Positions 8,317 through 15,153 of a stretch of DNA of 17,577 bases are shown piece after piece; within the stretch, counting starts at the first letter, position 1; every line of letters starts with the position of its first letter. This DNA comes from DATKXO01 sp035528995. Lineage in GTDB: Bacteria > Planctomycetota > Phycisphaerae > UBA1845. Made by a program: the position numbers and the translations under genes. Below the pieces are notes generated by a model, which saw nothing but the letters and a program-made list of their open reading frames with translations, ran no database searches and was not told the DNA's origin. The stretch is taken from positions 1-17,577 of the forward strand of contig DATKXO010000439.1 in assembly GCA_035528995.1 (NCBI GenBank), given 5' to 3'.

Positions 8317-8984
8317 TGGCCGACTCGCTCGAGTTTCCAGCCCTGTACGTCGAGGGAGATGACGATCTCCACACGATCATCCATCTCCTGCATCGGCACA
8401 ATGTCGCGCTCGACAAAGAATTGGGCCCGGTGTTAGTGAAGAAGGCCCAGGGTGACCAGGGTGTTCTTAACGCGATAACGACTGCCACGAAGGCAAGCAC
8501 GAACCGCTCGGTCGGATTCGTGGTCGATGCCAACGGTGCCGTCGCAGATCGTTGGCAGGCTGTCGGCGACCGCTTGGTGGAGATTGGCCTCACGCTGCCG
8601 TCAGCAATCCCGCTCGACGGATTCATCGGCGACTCACCTACATTCAAGGCGCGAGTCGGCGTGTGGATCATGCCGGACAACGTTACCGACGAAGGCAAAC
8701 TTGAGCACTTGGTGGAAACCCTCGTCCCCACCGGCGACGCACTCTTCGGGCACGCCAAGACCACTACCGACCAAGCGGTCGCGTTGGGCGCGAGGTTCCC
8801 CGTGAAAGATCGCACAAAGGCCGAGCTGCATTGCTGGCTCGCCTGGCAGGAAGAGCCCGGAAGGCCCTTCGGAACGGCGATCAAGGCTCATTTCTTCCGT
8901 CACGACAGCGAAGTTGCACTTCGCTTCGCCAGTTGGTTCAGGAAGCTGTTCCCAACGGTGAGTATGGCTGAACATGATGAATAA
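8316..8984 (+). CDS. DUF3226 (TOPRIM-like) protein paired with the ATPase
   Basis: A 222-residue protein that matches my memory of the DUF3226 family, which has a TOPRIM-like fold. Visible landmarks are YVEGDDDLHTI (residues 11-21, with the TOPRIM-type glutamate E13), VGFVVDAN (66-73), VGVWIMPDN (114-122) and the C-terminal block HCWLAWQEEPGRPFGTAI (172-189). In a metal-dependent TOPRIM the second strand carries DxD; here it reads D71-A-N73, so one metal ligand is changed. The start is the ATG at 8316, which overlaps the ATPase stop (TGATG); a GTG lies three bases earlier. The stop at 8982-8984 lies inside the beginning of pgk. Tight coupling to the ATPase suggests one complex, as in ATPase plus TOPRIM anti-phage pairs where the TOPRIM partner is the effector nuclease. 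The family call is good; activity is inference. Confidence 0.8.
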   Translation: MADSLEFPALYVEGDDDLHTIIHLLHRHNVALDKELGPVLVKKAQGDQGVLNAITTATKASTNRSVGFVVDANGAVADRWQAVGDRLVEIGLTLPSAIPLDGFIGDSPTFKARVGVWIMPDNVTDEGKLEHLVETLVPTGDALFGHAKTTTDQAVALGARFPVKDRTKAELHCWLAWQEEPGRPFGTAIKAHFFRHDSEVALRFASWFRKLFPTVSMAEHDE

Positions 8985-10209
8985 GAAGACCATCGATCAA
9001 ATCAACATCCGTGGTAAGCGAGTGCTCGTCCGGCTGGACCTCAACGTCCCGCTCGACGGAGACCGCATCACCGACGACCGGCGCATCAGGGCCGCCCTGC
9101 CCACGATCCAGAAGCTGATCGCCAGCGGCGGGCGAGTGATCCTCATGTCCCACCTCGGCCGGCCCACGGGTGACCCGGCAAAAGACAAGCAGTTCACCCT
9201 GGCTCCGGTGGCCAGGCGCCTCGGCGAGCTGCTGGGCATGCCCGTCGCCTTCGCCCCGGCCTGCGTCGGGCCCGGCGTCGAGCAGATGGTCACCGCTCTG
9301 CAGGACGGCAACCTCTGCCTGCTCGAGAACCTGCGTTTCAACACGGCCGAGACCATCAAGGACAAGAACGCCAAGGACGACCCGCACCTGCGCGGGGCCA
9401 AGGACGACTTCGCCGCCCGCCTGGCCGGACTGGCCGACGTCTACGTCAACGACGCCTTCGGTACTTGCCACCGCGACAACGCCAGCATGCTGACCGTCCC
9501 CCAAGTGATGGAGGGCAAGCCGCGCGTCGTCGGATACCTGGTCAAGAAGGAGCTGGAGTTCCTGACCAACGCGGTGGCCAGCCCTAAGCGCCCCTTCGTC
9601 GTCGTGCTCGGCGGCGCCAAGGTGTCCGACAAGATCGGCGTCATCGAGAACCTGATCGATAAGTGCGACGCCATCCTGATCGGCGGGGCCATGTGCTATA
9701 CGTTTTTCGCCGCCGAAGGAAAGGCCGTCGGCAAGAGCCTGGTCGAGCCGGACAAGTTCCCCGAAGCCAAGCGCCTGCGCGACATGGCCGGCAACAAGCT
9801 GCACCTGCCGGCCGACTCGGTCGCCGCCGCCGAAATCAAGGACGGCGTCGATACGAAAGTCTGTACCGACGCTATTCCCGACGACCTGATGGGCCTGGAC
9901 ATCGGCCCGGCCACGGCCAAGGCGTACGCGGAGGTTTTGGCCGGGGCGAAAACGGTCGTGTGGAACGGACCGATGGGCGTGTTTGAAACGCGCCCGTTTA
10001 ACGCGGGGACCCTGGCCATCGCCCACGCCCTGGCCGACGCGACGGATCGCGGCACGGTCAGCATCATCGGCGGCGGCGACAGCGCGGCGGCCGTGGACGC
10101 CGCCGGCCTGGCCGAGAGGATGACCCACATCTCGACCGGCGGCGGCGCCTCTCTCGAACTGCTCGAGGGAAAGAAGTTCGCCGCAATCGAAATCCTCGAC
10201 GACGCGTAA
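8974..10209 (+). CDS. pgk: Phosphoglycerate kinase
   Basis: A 411-residue cytoplasmic enzyme that transfers phosphate from 1,3-bisphosphoglycerate to ADP, the step after Gap. Family landmarks in order are VRLDLNVPLDG (residues 19-29), MSHLGRP, LLENLRFNTAE, the NDAFGTCHR substrate loop, LGGAKVSDKIGVIENL, and the nucleotide-binding IIGGGDSAAAV near the C-terminus. Length is normal (about 390-415). Two consecutive ATGs (8974 and 8977) can serve as start. Both fall inside the last codons of the DUF3226 gene, which stops at 8984, an overlap of 8 to 11 bases. A GGTGAG lies about 12-15 bases upstream and inside the DUF3226 gene. Ribosomes finishing DUF3226 could therefore re-start on pgk. Composition returns to high G+C here. 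Confidence 0.97.
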   Translation: MMNKKTIDQINIRGKRVLVRLDLNVPLDGDRITDDRRIRAALPTIQKLIASGGRVILMSHLGRPTGDPAKDKQFTLAPVARRLGELLGMPVAFAPACVGPGVEQMVTALQDGNLCLLENLRFNTAETIKDKNAKDDPHLRGAKDDFAARLAGLADVYVNDAFGTCHRDNASMLTVPQVMEGKPRVVGYLVKKELEFLTNAVASPKRPFVVVLGGAKVSDKIGVIENLIDKCDAILIGGAMCYTFFAAEGKAVGKSLVEPDKFPEAKRLRDMAGNKLHLPADSVAAAEIKDGVDTKVCTDAIPDDLMGLDIGPATAKAYAEVLAGAKTVVWNGPMGVFETRPFNAGTLAIAHALADATDRGTVSIIGGGDSAAAVDAAGLAERMTHISTGGGASLELLEGKKFAAIEILDDA

Positions 10210-10232
10210 CCGCAACAGGTGAATCGCACAGC

Positions 10233-10970
10233 GTGCAGAAGCCCAACCGGCCTGACAGTTCGAGTCCAAGCGAGTCGTCCGAGTTCGACCTGCGCGCCCC
10301 CGGTATTCGCATCGCTCCGTCGCTGCTGTCGGCCGACTTCGCCCGGCTGAGCGAGCAGGTGCGTCTTGTCGAGCAGGCCGGGGCCGAGATGCTCCACCTC
10401 GACGTCATGGACGGGCATTTCGTGCCCAACATCAGCTTCGGCGTCCCGGTCATCAGATCGCTGCGCAAGTCCACCAGCCTCTACCTCGACGCCCACTTGA
10501 TGATCACCGAGCCCAAGCGCTACGCCGAAGCCTTCGTCAAGGCCGGCAGCGACCTGATTACCTTCCACGTCGAGGTCACCGACGAGCCCCGCGCCGTCAT
10601 CGATCACATCCGTGGTCTCGGGGCGGCCGTGGGCGTGTCGATCAACCCGGGCACGCCGGTGTCGGCCATCGAGAAGATCGTCGGCGATGTCGATCTGGTC
10701 CTGGTGATGAGCGTCTGGCCGGGGTTCGGCGGGCAGGCCTTCATGCCGGAGGTACTGGAAAAAGTCGGCAGCCTGCGCGGCCTTCTGGGCCCGCATCAGC
10801 GGCTCCAGATTGACGGCGGGATCGATCCGAAGACAATAGCGGATGCGGTGAAAGCCGGCGCGGACACGCTGGTCGCAGGTTCAGCCATCTTCCAACATCA
10901 GGATCCGGGCGCAGCACTTGCAGAACTCAGGCGTGTGGCGCTGTCGGCCGCCGCGGAGGTGCAAGGATGA
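10233..10970 (+). CDS. rpe: Ribulose-phosphate 3-epimerase
   Basis: A 245-residue TIM-barrel enzyme that interconverts ribulose 5-phosphate and xylulose 5-phosphate in the pentose phosphate (or Calvin) pathway, in the cytoplasm. Landmarks are IAPSLLSADFARL near residue 27, the metal-binding HLDVMDGHFVPN block, DAHLMI, VSINPGT, MSVWPGFGGQAFMPEVLEKV (commonly MSVNPGFGGQ; W replaces N at a position known to vary) and QIDGGI. The first 23 residues are a serine/proline-rich extension ahead of the barrel. The start is GTG at 10233, supported by an AGGTGA 11 bases upstream; no better start exists before the conserved strand. It follows pgk by 23 bases and overlaps the next gene by four bases (ATGA), so all are co-translated. 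Confidence 0.95.
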   Translation: MQKPNRPDSSSPSESSEFDLRAPGIRIAPSLLSADFARLSEQVRLVEQAGAEMLHLDVMDGHFVPNISFGVPVIRSLRKSTSLYLDAHLMITEPKRYAEAFVKAGSDLITFHVEVTDEPRAVIDHIRGLGAAVGVSINPGTPVSAIEKIVGDVDLVLVMSVWPGFGGQAFMPEVLEKVGSLRGLLGPHQRLQIDGGIDPKTIADAVKAGADTLVAGSAIFQHQDPGAALAELRRVALSAAAEVQG

Positions 10971-11557
10971 CCTCTCTGGTGCTCGTACCGTGGGGACTCA
11001 CGGATTGGGGTCAGGCCGGCCGTTTGGCGGCGCGTACACCGTTGCCGCTCAACGCCACCGGGCAGCAACAGGCCGCCCAATGGGGCAACGAACTGGCCGG
11101 ACGGGAACTGGTTGCCGTCTACTGCGGCGACGACCCCACCGCTCGGGAGACGGCCAAGAGCGTCGCCGCACGCTCCGAGGTCCGGCTGCGGCAGGTGCGC
11201 GGCCTCGAGGAGGTGGACCTCGGCCTGTGGGAGGGTTTGACGTACGCCCAGGTCGAGAGCCGCTTTCCCAAGATCTACCGGCGTTGGATCGAGGACCCGG
11301 CTTCGGTCTGCCCGCCAGACGGCGAATGCCTGGACGCCGCCGCCGAGCGATTGCAGCAAACGCTCGATCGCATCGCTCGAAAACACAAGGGCTCCACCGT
11401 GGCGATCGTGCTCGGCCCGGTCGCCCTGGCCCTGGCCCGTTGCCACCTGGAACGAGCCGATTCGGGCCGGTTCCACCGGATGAAGGCCGACGAGCCGATC
11501 TGGTATCGCATGGTGGATGGATGGTTCGAGCCGGCCCAGGCGCCGGCGTCCCACTGA
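10967..11557 (+). CDS. Histidine phosphatase-like protein lacking both catalytic histidines
   Basis: A 196-residue protein with the fold signature of the phosphoglycerate mutase/histidine phosphatase superfamily. The conserved L-x-E-x-D-x-G-x-W-E-G block (LEEVDLGLWEG, residues 80-90), PPDGE and the TARETA segment are all recognisable. The catalytic RHG motif that normally follows the first strand reads LVPWGLTDW (residues 6-14): R is P and the phospho-accepting H is W. The second histidine motif, GHG, is GPV (150-152). With both histidines gone it is very unlikely to hydrolyse or transfer phosphate and may instead bind a sugar phosphate or a partner protein. The ATG overlaps the rpe stop by four bases and has GAGGTG five bases upstream. 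Downstream comes the queuosine-salvage gene in the same frame, 39 bases on. Family assignment is fairly secure; function is unknown. Confidence 0.82.
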   Translation: MTSLVLVPWGLTDWGQAGRLAARTPLPLNATGQQQAAQWGNELAGRELVAVYCGDDPTARETAKSVAARSEVRLRQVRGLEEVDLGLWEGLTYAQVESRFPKIYRRWIEDPASVCPPDGECLDAAAERLQQTLDRIARKHKGSTVAIVLGPVALALARCHLERADSGRFHRMKADEPIWYRMVDGWFEPAQAPASH

Positions 11558-11596
11558 CCCGTACTGGGCGAAGCGCATTCAGCGAAAGCCAAGCCA

Positions 11597-12556
11597 TTGA
11601 CCTCGCTGCCCGATGTCCTGGAGTCCTGTCGATTCGTCGTCCAGCGGGCCTGCTTCGTCCGAATCGACCACGACGCCATAGCGCGGTGGGCCGACCAGCA
11701 GACCATCGAAACGCTGGGCGCGCCCGCGTCCCCGCCCGAACTGCTCTTCCAGGGCGACCGCGACGAATCCGCCAACCTTACCCTGCTGCTGAGCTGCCTG
11801 AACTTCTGCTTCTGGTCCGACGAGCCGTGGTCGGTCGAGTTCCGCGGCCGAACCTGGACGCGGACCTACGCGATGTACGCCGGTATCCTGCGGGCCATCG
11901 AGGACGATGACACGTGGTTGACGCCGCAGCGCTGGCGAGCGGCCGGCGCCGACGACATCGCCCACCTCTTTCGCGGCCGGGGCGGAATCCCGCTGCCCGA
12001 CCGCCGCCGTGAGGTGCTCAACGAGACCGGTCACCGACTGCTCGAACGTTTCGAGGGGCGGTTTGCTATAGCCGCGGAGCAGGTCCGCGGCGATGCCCGG
12101 GCGTTGGCCTATCTGCTGGCGGACGTCTTCCCCTCGTTCCGCGATGCGCCCGAGTATCAAGGCCGAACGGTGGCCATCCTGAAACGGGCCCAGATCTGCG
12201 CCGCCGACCTGCACCACTCGTGGACCCGCCTGGGCTACGATGGTCTGGAAGCGATGGACTGCCTGACCGTGTTCGCCGACTACCGCCTGCCGCAGTACCT
12301 GCGCCACGTCGGCGTCCTGACACTCGAGCCGGAACTCGCCGCCACAATCGATGCCCGGCGCGAGATCCGCTCCGAGTCAGACCAGGAGATCGAGCTGCGC
12401 TGCGCCACGGTCGTGGCCGCCGACCTGCTTCAGACGGCCCTGGCCGAACGCGGTCTACCCGTGCCGGCCTGGCACCTGGACTTCGTCCTCTGGGAGCGTT
12501 CTCACGATGCGGACGTCTCCCTCCCCCATCACCGCACGCGATCGGTTTACTACTGA
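11597..12556 (+). CDS. qng1: Queuosine 5'-phosphate N-glycosylase/hydrolase (Qng1, DUF2419)
   Basis: A 319-residue protein of the queuosine-salvage family. Characterised members release queuine from queuosine 5'-monophosphate, giving ribose 5-phosphate, so that queuine can be put back into tRNA. The diagnostic segments are all present: NFCFW (69-73), FRDAPEYQGRTVAILKRAQI (181-200), LTVFADYRLPQ (223-233), DFVLWERSHD (295-304) and the terminal PHHRTRSVYY (310-319). Full family length. The start is a TTG at 11597 without a strong Shine-Dalgarno. The stop of the preceding gene lies in the same frame at 11555, so the start must be in the 39-base gap, where TTG is the only standard option besides CTG. 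It is the last gene of the gap-pgk-rpe operon. The family is best known in eukaryotes and is patchy in bacteria. Confidence 0.9.
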   Translation: MTSLPDVLESCRFVVQRACFVRIDHDAIARWADQQTIETLGAPASPPELLFQGDRDESANLTLLLSCLNFCFWSDEPWSVEFRGRTWTRTYAMYAGILRAIEDDDTWLTPQRWRAAGADDIAHLFRGRGGIPLPDRRREVLNETGHRLLERFEGRFAIAAEQVRGDARALAYLLADVFPSFRDAPEYQGRTVAILKRAQICAADLHHSWTRLGYDGLEAMDCLTVFADYRLPQYLRHVGVLTLEPELAATIDARREIRSESDQEIELRCATVVAADLLQTALAERGLPVPAWHLDFVLWERSHDADVSLPHHRTRSVYY

Positions 12557-12569
12557 GATACGCCGCGCG

Positions 12570-12588
12570 ACCCCGCGATGGCCGGGGT
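12570..12588. terminator. Hairpin between convergent genes (possible bidirectional terminator)
   Basis: ACCCCG and CGGGGT form a perfect six-base-pair stem around a seven-base loop. It lies 14 bases past the queuosine-salvage gene and 48 bases past the end of the convergent nuclease gene. There is no T-tract on either side, so it would be a weak or factor-dependent terminator. Confidence 0.35.
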
Positions 12589-12635
12589 GGCCAGGGCGGC
12601 AATCGCGCTATTCATCTTTCATAACCCGGGCAGTC

Positions 12636-13790
12636 TCAGTGACTTGCAGGGAAGATTACGTCCACCCAGACCAGGTGATGATCACTGGACGCTTCGGGGG
12701 GATCGACCAGGACATGCAACGGGTCGTCAGGAGCCGGCCAGAAGACGCCGCTGTCGCGGACGAGCAGATCCTTGCTCGGCAGGACATAATCGATCCGGCC
12801 GAACTCGGCCGTTCGACACGCCGGCTCACCGGGATAGGCCTTCGGCGAGGCTGCGCCGCCCTTACCTTTCGGCACCGGATCCTTCACACGCGGGTGGCGC
12901 AACAACTGGTCGATCGCCGGTCGGCCGTAAGCTGCCGGATCCCGAAACGGCTCGGCGTTCAGGTCGCCCAGGATGACGAACGAGGCCTCGGCAGCGAGGC
13001 CGCCCCGCTGGCCTCGATCGTCCACCACGTACTCGGCCGCCCGCCCGCCGGTGATGTAGTCGGCCCATAGACGAATCTCGTCGAACGTCCGTCGCCCGTT
13101 TCGGTCTTCAGGACCGTCGAACACCGGCGGCGTCGGATGCGAAGCCAGCACGTGCAGCACCGCGTCACCGATCCGCACCGGCACGTCCCAGTGACTCTTG
13201 CTCGACAGTCGCAGGACGGCCGCCTCCTCCGGCGAGTACCACGCAGGCTTGTCGCCTCCTCCGTCCGGCATGAGATTGCCCGGCATGGCCTGCCAGAGGA
13301 GCTTCTGGAACGTGCGGGCGCCCTGCGCATCAATCGGGAATCGGCTGTACACGGCCATCCCGTATTGGCCGGGGTAGCGCCCGTAGCCGATGGCGTCGGC
13401 CGGGCCATCCGATCGGCCGTCGTGATCCAGGTCCAGACCCGTGGGAACGCCGGTGTTGACCGGCTCAAAGAAGACATAGGCGTATTCGATCGGCTCCTGC
13501 CCGTTCTGACCGACCTTCAGATAACGCTCGGCAAAGGTGGCCGCGTTCTTGCGTGCTTCGGCGTCGAAATCGATTTCGTTGATCAGCAGGACGTCCGGCC
13601 GGACGCGCTGAATGATCTCCGCGGCCTTACGGAGCTGGAGGCTGACGCCGTGACCGCGGTCGTCCACTTGGTCGAGCTTGGCCGTGCTCAGCTCCCATAT
13701 GTTGAAGGTGGCCAATCGCACCGTTTCGGGAATCTGAGAGCCGGACATCGCCGCCAGCATCACTGCCAGAACAACGGGTACATGCAACAT
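12636..13790 (-). CDS. Secreted endonuclease/exonuclease/phosphatase family protein
   Basis: A 384-residue metal-dependent phosphodiesterase-fold protein (EEP superfamily: DNase I, exonuclease III, inositol polyphosphate phosphatases). Active-site landmarks are LATFNIWEL (N30), LLINEIDFD (E72), SHP (H218), ILGDLNAEPF (D276, N278), RIDYVL (D334) and SSDHHLVWVDV (D370, H371). The N-terminus, a short hydrophobic stretch MLHVPVVLAVMLAAMSGS, looks like a signal peptide, so the protein should act outside the cytoplasmic membrane. Residues 119-130 (LDLDHDGRSDGP) form a DxDxDG calcium-type loop. The ATG at 13790 has a textbook GGAGG seven bases upstream. It is transcribed towards the queuosine gene and away from the sigma factor terminator. 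Substrate unknown: nucleic acid, phospholipid head group or sugar phosphate are all possible. Confidence 0.88.
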   Translation of the reverse strand: MLHVPVVLAVMLAAMSGSQIPETVRLATFNIWELSTAKLDQVDDRGHGVSLQLRKAAEIIQRVRPDVLLINEIDFDAEARKNAATFAERYLKVGQNGQEPIEYAYVFFEPVNTGVPTGLDLDHDGRSDGPADAIGYGRYPGQYGMAVYSRFPIDAQGARTFQKLLWQAMPGNLMPDGGGDKPAWYSPEEAAVLRLSSKSHWDVPVRIGDAVLHVLASHPTPPVFDGPEDRNGRRTFDEIRLWADYITGGRAAEYVVDDRGQRGGLAAEASFVILGDLNAEPFRDPAAYGRPAIDQLLRHPRVKDPVPKGKGGAASPKAYPGEPACRTAEFGRIDYVLPSKDLLVRDSGVFWPAPDDPLHVLVDPPEASSDHHLVWVDVIFPASH

Positions 13791-13897
13791 GAGCTTGCCT
13801 CCTGCCGGCCGGGGCGATCCGCCGACTCACCGCACCCGCAGGAGGTCGCCGACCGCACAACGGGGCCGCGCGGATTCGCGGCCGTACCGTGCCGACC

Positions 13898-13926
13898 ATT
13901 ATACGGATGACAGTCCGCACCGGCAC
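13898..13926 (-). promoter_or_regulatory. Candidate promoter for the secreted nuclease gene (perfect -10)
   Basis: TATAAT, a perfect -10 hexamer, reads on the minus strand at 13903-13898. The hexamer 17 bases upstream (GTGCCG) does not resemble TTGACA. Start would be near 13891, leaving a leader of about 100 bases. A perfect TATAAT is uncommon by chance in such G+C-rich DNA, and the position just after the sigma gene terminator is sensible. Confidence 0.4.
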
Positions 13927-13957
13927 GGGCACCAGCGGCGAAACGCTCTCTGCGGAC

Positions 13958-13988
13958 AAAAAAAGCCCCGGCCAATGCTGACCGGGGC
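13958..13988 (-). terminator. Rho-independent terminator of the sigma factor gene
   Basis: On the minus strand a seven-base-pair stem, GCCCCGG with CCGGGGC, encloses a ten-base loop (arms at 13988-13982 and 13971-13965) and runs directly into seven Ts (13964-13958). It begins 32 bases after the sigma factor stop codon. Confidence 0.9.
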
Positions 13989-14020
13989 GTCAATCACAAT
14001 GCACTGTGTGGTCCAGCGGC

Positions 14021-15013
14021 TTACGCAGCCAGGTAGTTGTCCTCCAAAGCCGCCCGAATCTTGCGCAGAGCCTTGTTCTGAATCTGGCGCACCCGCTCCT
14101 TGGTCACCCCGATGATCGAGCCCACCTGCTCGAGCGTTTTGGGTGGCGACAGGTCCGGACCACCCGGGACCAGCGCGAAGCGCTCTCGGATCACCGTCTG
14201 CTCCACGTCGCTCAGGTCGGCCAGGTTCTTCACCAGGATGCTCTTCAGCTCGTCCACGCAGTCGTCTTCGGTCTCTTCGCGCTTCTGCTCGATGTACTTG
14301 TCCGGCTCCAGGGCCGGGTCGAACTCGGCCGGGAACCGACCCCGGTACCGACTGGCCCGCATGGCCACTCGCGAGAAGCTCTTGAGAATCGCCCGGCAGG
14401 AGTAGGTGCTGAACTTGAAGCCCCGCCCGCAGTCGAACTTGTCCACCGCCCGCAGCAGGGCCATGTTGCCCTCGCTGATCAACTCGTTGAAGTCGATCGA
14501 GTTCAGGCGCGTCCTCTTGGCCATGGCCAACACCAACGGCATGTTCGTCCGCACGATCTCCGCGCGCAGGCCGAGCACCCGTCGGTGCCAGGCCAACAGG
14601 CGCCGCGTGGCCTGGGCGGTCAGTCGTTTGCCAATCTCGGCCTCGAGAATCCTCTGCACCCGCAGGCGGGCGTAGTTCATGCGCAGGAACAGCTTCCGTT
14701 CCTGATCGGCCGTCAACGTCGGGATGGCCGACCCACCCGACGCCGGCGGTATGACCACCGGTTCGGCTTTGACGAACTCCGTCGAACGCAGCCCGGTCGG
14801 CATGGCCACCGAGCCGAACAAGGCCTTCTCCGCTCCACGCCGGTGGAAGTCAGGATGGTCGATGAAGTCGGTCGCCTCGGTGAGCAATTTTCGGAGCATG
14901 GCCCGCTCCTGCTCACCAAGCGACTCCAGGACGCTGCGCGCCGGAGGCCTGGGTGACCCGGACGGCGGCCCCCTTCGCTGCCGCCCGCTTTCAATCGTGG
15001 TTATGGCTGCCAT
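14021..15013 (-). CDS. Divergent sigma-70 family RNA polymerase sigma factor
   Basis: A 330-residue sigma factor that would direct RNA polymerase to a subset of promoters. Region 2 is clear at about 153-219 (IVRTNMPLVLAMAKR, then ELISEGNMALLRAVDKFD, then GFKFSTYS). Region 4 with its helix-turn-helix is clear at about 262-322 (LSDVEQTVIRERF, then TLEQVGSIIGVTKERVRQIQ). Two oddities stand out. After FKFSTY, where primary sigmas carry the promoter-melting ATWWIRQAI, this protein has SCRAILKSF and no tryptophan. Only about 40 residues separate regions 2 and 4, too few for a normal region 3. About 100 N-terminal residues are low-complexity. The ATG at 15013 has AAGGAG seven bases upstream. It is transcribed alone, with a terminator downstream and a structured leader upstream. 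It is not the housekeeping RpoD; I would call it an alternative sigma of a lineage-specific group. Confidence 0.88.
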   Translation of the reverse strand: MAAITTIESGRQRRGPPSGSPRPPARSVLESLGEQERAMLRKLLTEATDFIDHPDFHRRGAEKALFGSVAMPTGLRSTEFVKAEPVVIPPASGGSAIPTLTADQERKLFLRMNYARLRVQRILEAEIGKRLTAQATRRLLAWHRRVLGLRAEIVRTNMPLVLAMAKRTRLNSIDFNELISEGNMALLRAVDKFDCGRGFKFSTYSCRAILKSFSRVAMRASRYRGRFPAEFDPALEPDKYIEQKREETEDDCVDELKSILVKNLADLSDVEQTVIRERFALVPGGPDLSPPKTLEQVGSIIGVTKERVRQIQNKALRKIRAALEDNYLAA

Positions 15014-15112
15014 GTCGCGCTCCTTGGACCTCCGCGGGCCCGATAGCGGAGTTCGGAGACGAAGGCCGCACCGGCCCCCTCTCTCTAATACGTCACCAAA
15101 CCCAACACGGTA

Positions 15113-15153
15113 CGCCCCGAATTATGGGCGGCGCACCCCACAAATCGGTGGGG
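15113..15153. repeat. Two adjacent inverted repeats in the sigma factor leader
   Basis: CCCCAC (15136-15141) pairs with GTGGGG (15148-15153) around a six-base loop. CGCCC (15113-15117) pairs with GGGCG (15126-15130) around an eight-base loop. Both fall inside the predicted leader RNA of the sigma factor gene, about 100 to 140 bases before its start codon. The run of six As lies on the wrong side of the first hairpin for a minus-strand terminator. Confidence 0.45.

Larger units (their letters stand above)
7123..8973 (+). other. Probable inserted two-gene cassette between gap and pgk
   Basis: The interval between the gap stop and the pgk start holds an ATPase gene and a DUF3226 gene and nothing else. 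Hand counts of G+C in single 60-base lines give 52% (7261-7320), 52% (8041-8100) and 62% (7921-7980). The flanks give 77% in gap and 72% in pgk (9361-9420). Codons ending in A or T are visibly commoner than in the neighbours. I found no transposase, no flanking direct repeat and no recombinase site. Lateral origin is therefore inferred from composition, gene content and the split of a normally adjacent gene pair. Confidence 0.6.

Noticed and set aside
7123..8973. Search for transposon ends or attachment sites bounding the cassette
   Set aside because: I found no direct repeat or terminal inverted repeat at the two junctions, so I do not call a mobile element.
8938..10269. Minus-strand open frame of 443 codons over pgk
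   Set aside because: Antisense of the Pgk gene with no motif; shadow frame.
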